A DNA stretch of 21,384 bases from Allomyces macrogynus ATCC 38327 (lineage: Eukaryota > Blastocladiomycota > Blastocladiomycetes > Blastocladiales > Blastocladiaceae). The translations under genes and the position numbers were made by a program. Each line of letters starts with the position of its first letter. Position 1 is the stretch's first letter. Shown piece after piece: positions 18,843-21,384 of this stretch. The stretch spans positions 20,642-42,025 of the forward strand of contig GG745367.1 in assembly GCA_000151295.1 (NCBI GenBank), given 5' to 3'. The notes beneath the pieces are model-generated. The model ran no database searches and was not told the origin of the DNA. It was given only the letters and a program-made list of their open reading frames with translations.

Positions 18843-21384
18843 ATGCCGCCGGCCACGGCGCTGCGCTCGCCACCGCGCGGGACACAACCTCTCGACGGCC
18901 TGCGGCTAACGTGCACGAGTATCCGGTCCTCGGCGCGCGACCGCCTGCAGCGCAAGATCAAGAAACTCGGCGGCCAATTCACCGCGTCGCTCGACCGCTT
19001 CACCACGCACGTCCTTGTGCCAAACGACTGGGCCCATGGCCCGCCCGAGCAGGACGGCCCCGACGACTTGCCCGACTCGCAGGCCACCTCGTTCACGGCG
19101 CGTCTTGCGCGCGCGCCACCCGACTCGCGCCCTAAACTGCTCGCTGCGTTCAAGTGGTCACTGGCCATTGTCACGGCCGCCTGGATCGATGAGTGCGAGC
19201 GCCATCAGGAACGCGTGCCGTGGGACCAGTATGCCGTACCTTGGCTGCACGCCGACCTCGACGAGCTCCAGTCGACGGGTGTTACTTCTCCCGCTGCGAA
19301 AGCCGCCGCAGCGACGGCATCGGGTCTGGTCCCGCCCACCTCGGCACCAAAGCGAGCACCAGACGCGGCCCCAGCACTGCCACCGTCCACCTCGGCACCG
19401 AAACGCGTGCCGGACGCGGCCCCGGCACTGCCGCCGCCAAACAACAGCAGCGGCAACGGCAACAGCACGGCGCGCCGCCGCCGCAAGCCGCTGTTCCTGC
19501 CGATGACCCAGGACCCGGACGACGAGACGTCTGATACGGACGATGGCAACGACGTGCCCGGCACACCGGTCCCGGTCCATCATAAGGCGCATTTGCCCGG
19601 CCATCACGAAGTCAAGCCGGCGGTGCCCAAATTGCCCTCACCTCCGCCGGCCCCGATACCCGAGCCAGAACCGGAACTGGACCCAGAGCCGGAACTGGAA
19701 CCGACTCAGGACCACGACGCCAACGACGCGCAGCGTGACCCGCAGCCGCACCTGTTCCAGCGCTGCGCATTTATCATCACGACCGCGTTTGATCAGGACC
19801 GGCAGCGCAAGCTGCGCCGACACTTGCTCGAGTACGGCGGCCAAGTCGTGGCCGCGATCCCGTCCAGGCTCGACGAAGCGATCGACCACTGGTTCGTCGT
19901 GGCGCCGTTTGATTGGTATGTCAGCTGCTTTCTCGCATTTTGATGATGCCGATGGAACTGACGGATTCCCAGTCCAACCTGGCCCGTTATCGAGCGTCAG
20001 TTTCGCGACCACCGCGGTGTCCGCTTCGTCACGGAGCTCTTCCTCGAGCGATGTATCAATGTAGGCCGATTTCCACACCCGCGGCTCGCCTGATCCCTTC
20101 CTGATCACACTCCGCTCTTGCCTCTCCAGTCGGGCTGCCTGTTCGACGAGCATGCCGGCCTCTTTTTCACGCCGCACGTTCTCCCGTTCCTGCCCAGTAC
20201 GCTTCCCTTCGCCTCTATTCCAGCAGCGCACGTGCCAACCGCTCCCTCCGTTTACCCCTAGAACTCCACGGAATCTCCGTCGCTGTGACCGGATTCGACG
20301 AAATGGACCGCGACGACCTGACCATGTTGCTCGCTCGGCTCGGGTGCGAGCCATTGCCCGGGTTCTCCAAGCGCGTGCAGTTTCTGATTTGCCACAAGGC
20401 TCAGGGGCCGAAATACGCACGCGCCAAAGTTTGGGGGATTCCGGCGGTCGGCGTGCAGTGGATCGTTGACATGGTGATCATTGTGCGTTTTAGCGCGATC
20501 GGTTCGATGAAAGACGGAGCAGACGCTCACACAGTCGGCGCATGTAGGGCGAGTACATTGACCCGGACCCGTTTTTAATGCGCGACGACCGACCACCGGC
20601 GCGGCAACGGTCCGATGCGGCACACCCGACCCCGTTACCGCTCGACGGGGTCGTGTTGTCGATTTCCAGCAAGACCAAGGTGCGCCTCTTCTCCTGCCCC
20701 ACCTCGCTCGGGTCGATCTCGACGTTTGACCCCCTTTCCCCCGAACAATAGAGCACCAAGAAGATTCGCCAAGTCGCGCAATCGCTTGGCGCCGAGGTCC
20801 TGCTCACGTTTGCGCACCGGTGCACGCACCTTGTCCACGAAGCCACGTCGTCGGCGTCCCCGTTCTCGTCGCAATCGAGCAATGAGACCGGCGGTGGCGC
20901 CACGAGCGCGCCGAGCAGCTCTGTCGACCGTGACGTGAAACTCGCGAAATCGCTCGGCAAATTCATTGTCTCGCCGTGGTGGCTCGTCATGGTCCGTACT
21001 CCTCCCCTCCTCACCTTTGATCGCGCCCCTGATCTCACATCACGGACCCCCTAGTGCGCGCAACACGGCCGCCGCCTCAGCGAACTCGATTTCCCCCCAC
21101 AATTCGACCGCGCGCGGCAACTCGCCGTGACCCACCAGCCCGTCGCCGGCCCGTCCCCGACCCCACCCACCCCCGCGGCCGCCGCCGCACGACCAAACCT
21201 CAAACGTCCGCGCGCAGCAGCACTCCCGCTCGAATCGCCCTGGCTCGCGGCGGTTCTCGACGCGCCCCCCGCGCACGCGGCCAAACGCCGTGCACTGCTC
21301 CCGCCAACCCCGCCGTCGCCCCGCCGCCACGCCGAAAAAGGGAAGGCGACGGATGGATGGGACGCGGCCGCGTCCGGGTGGACG
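18843..21384 (+). CDS. TOPBP1: TopBP1/Rad4/Dpb11-family multi-BRCT scaffold, 3' partial, seven exons
   Basis: Exons 18843..19915, 19973..20060, 20130..20196, 20262..20482, 20548..20679, 20752..20991 and 21055..edge join in phase to 717 residues, open at the right end. The family links CDK- or checkpoint-phosphorylated proteins to replication initiation and ATR activation. BRCT a (about 10-125): PLDGLRLTCTSI, TTHVLV, RPKLLAAFKWSLAIVTAAWI, like Rad4 BRCT1 with its phosphate-contact Thr and Lys. A disordered, acidic and Pro-rich linker follows (130-300). BRCT b (303-400): LFQRCAFIITTAF, LLEYGGQVV, VRFVTELFLERCIN. BRCT c (408-495): LHGISVAVTGFDEMD, KYARAKVWGIPAVGVQWI, close to TopBP1 BRCT5/Rad4 BRCT4. 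BRCT d (about 515-630): VVLSISSKTKSTKKI, SLGAEVLLTF, THLVHEA, FIVSPWWLVMCAQHGRRLSE, like TopBP1 BRCT6. A basic tail with KRPR and AKRR follows. The canonical BRCT2 was not found. The last intron uses an unusual GTCCGT donor. Confidence 0.9.

Noticed and set aside
18595..18909. Small plus-strand frame from an ATG in the divergent promoter
   Set aside because: It is Arg/Pro/Ser-rich, overlaps the start of the TopBP1-like gene in another frame and resembles no family.
1..21384. Mobile elements, CRISPR arrays, tRNA or rRNA genes
   Set aside because: No terminal repeats, transposase or reverse-transcriptase motifs, repeat-spacer patterns or cloverleaf genes were seen on either strand.

Overview
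This window reads as nuclear DNA of a GC-rich, intron-bearing fungus that makes flagellated cells. Eight protein-coding genes can be assembled, all but one as spliced models whose exon phases close arithmetically (26 introns, 57-147 nt, GT-AG). The DRC3 gene (nexin-dynein regulatory complex of motile cilia) places the organism among the zoosporic fungi. The GC richness and short introns would suit Blastocladiomycota such as Allomyces or Catenaria, but that assignment is inference.

Layout from left to right. 1-546 (-): 5' end of a gene for a secretory-pathway protein with a signal peptide, running off the left edge. 1114-2297 (-): SURF4/Erv29 cargo receptor, four exons. 3310-6122 (-): beta-adaptin of AP-1/AP-2, three exons, with a shortened appendage. 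6747-10130 (+): mitochondrial isoleucyl-tRNA synthetase, six exons, divergent from the adaptin and convergent with the next gene. 10301-12207 (-): DRC3, six exons. 12502-14233 (-): PH-domain protein with a disordered tail. 14593-18504 (-): large low-complexity protein with TQ-containing repeats and a C-terminal tandem BRCT module of the MDC1/PTIP/BRCA1 class. 18843-21384 (+): multi-BRCT protein of the TopBP1/Rad4/Dpb11 family, seven exons, cut by the right edge.

The first six genes are ordinary housekeeping, trafficking and flagellar genes with no evident shared pathway. The most interesting part is the right third. Two BRCT genes lie head to head across about 340 bp. One looks like a chromatin-bound damage mediator: its BRCT1 carries an RRTxK pocket like that of MDC1, and it has repeated SSVTQ motifs with acidic tails. 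The other looks like the scaffold that reads such phosphorylated mediators. A shared promoter and a physical partnership are inferences. The mediator gene also shows an apparent frame break inside its third repeat, at about 17168-17214, which needs resequencing or a transcript to interpret. No tRNA, rRNA, CRISPR array, transposon or horizontally acquired island was seen.
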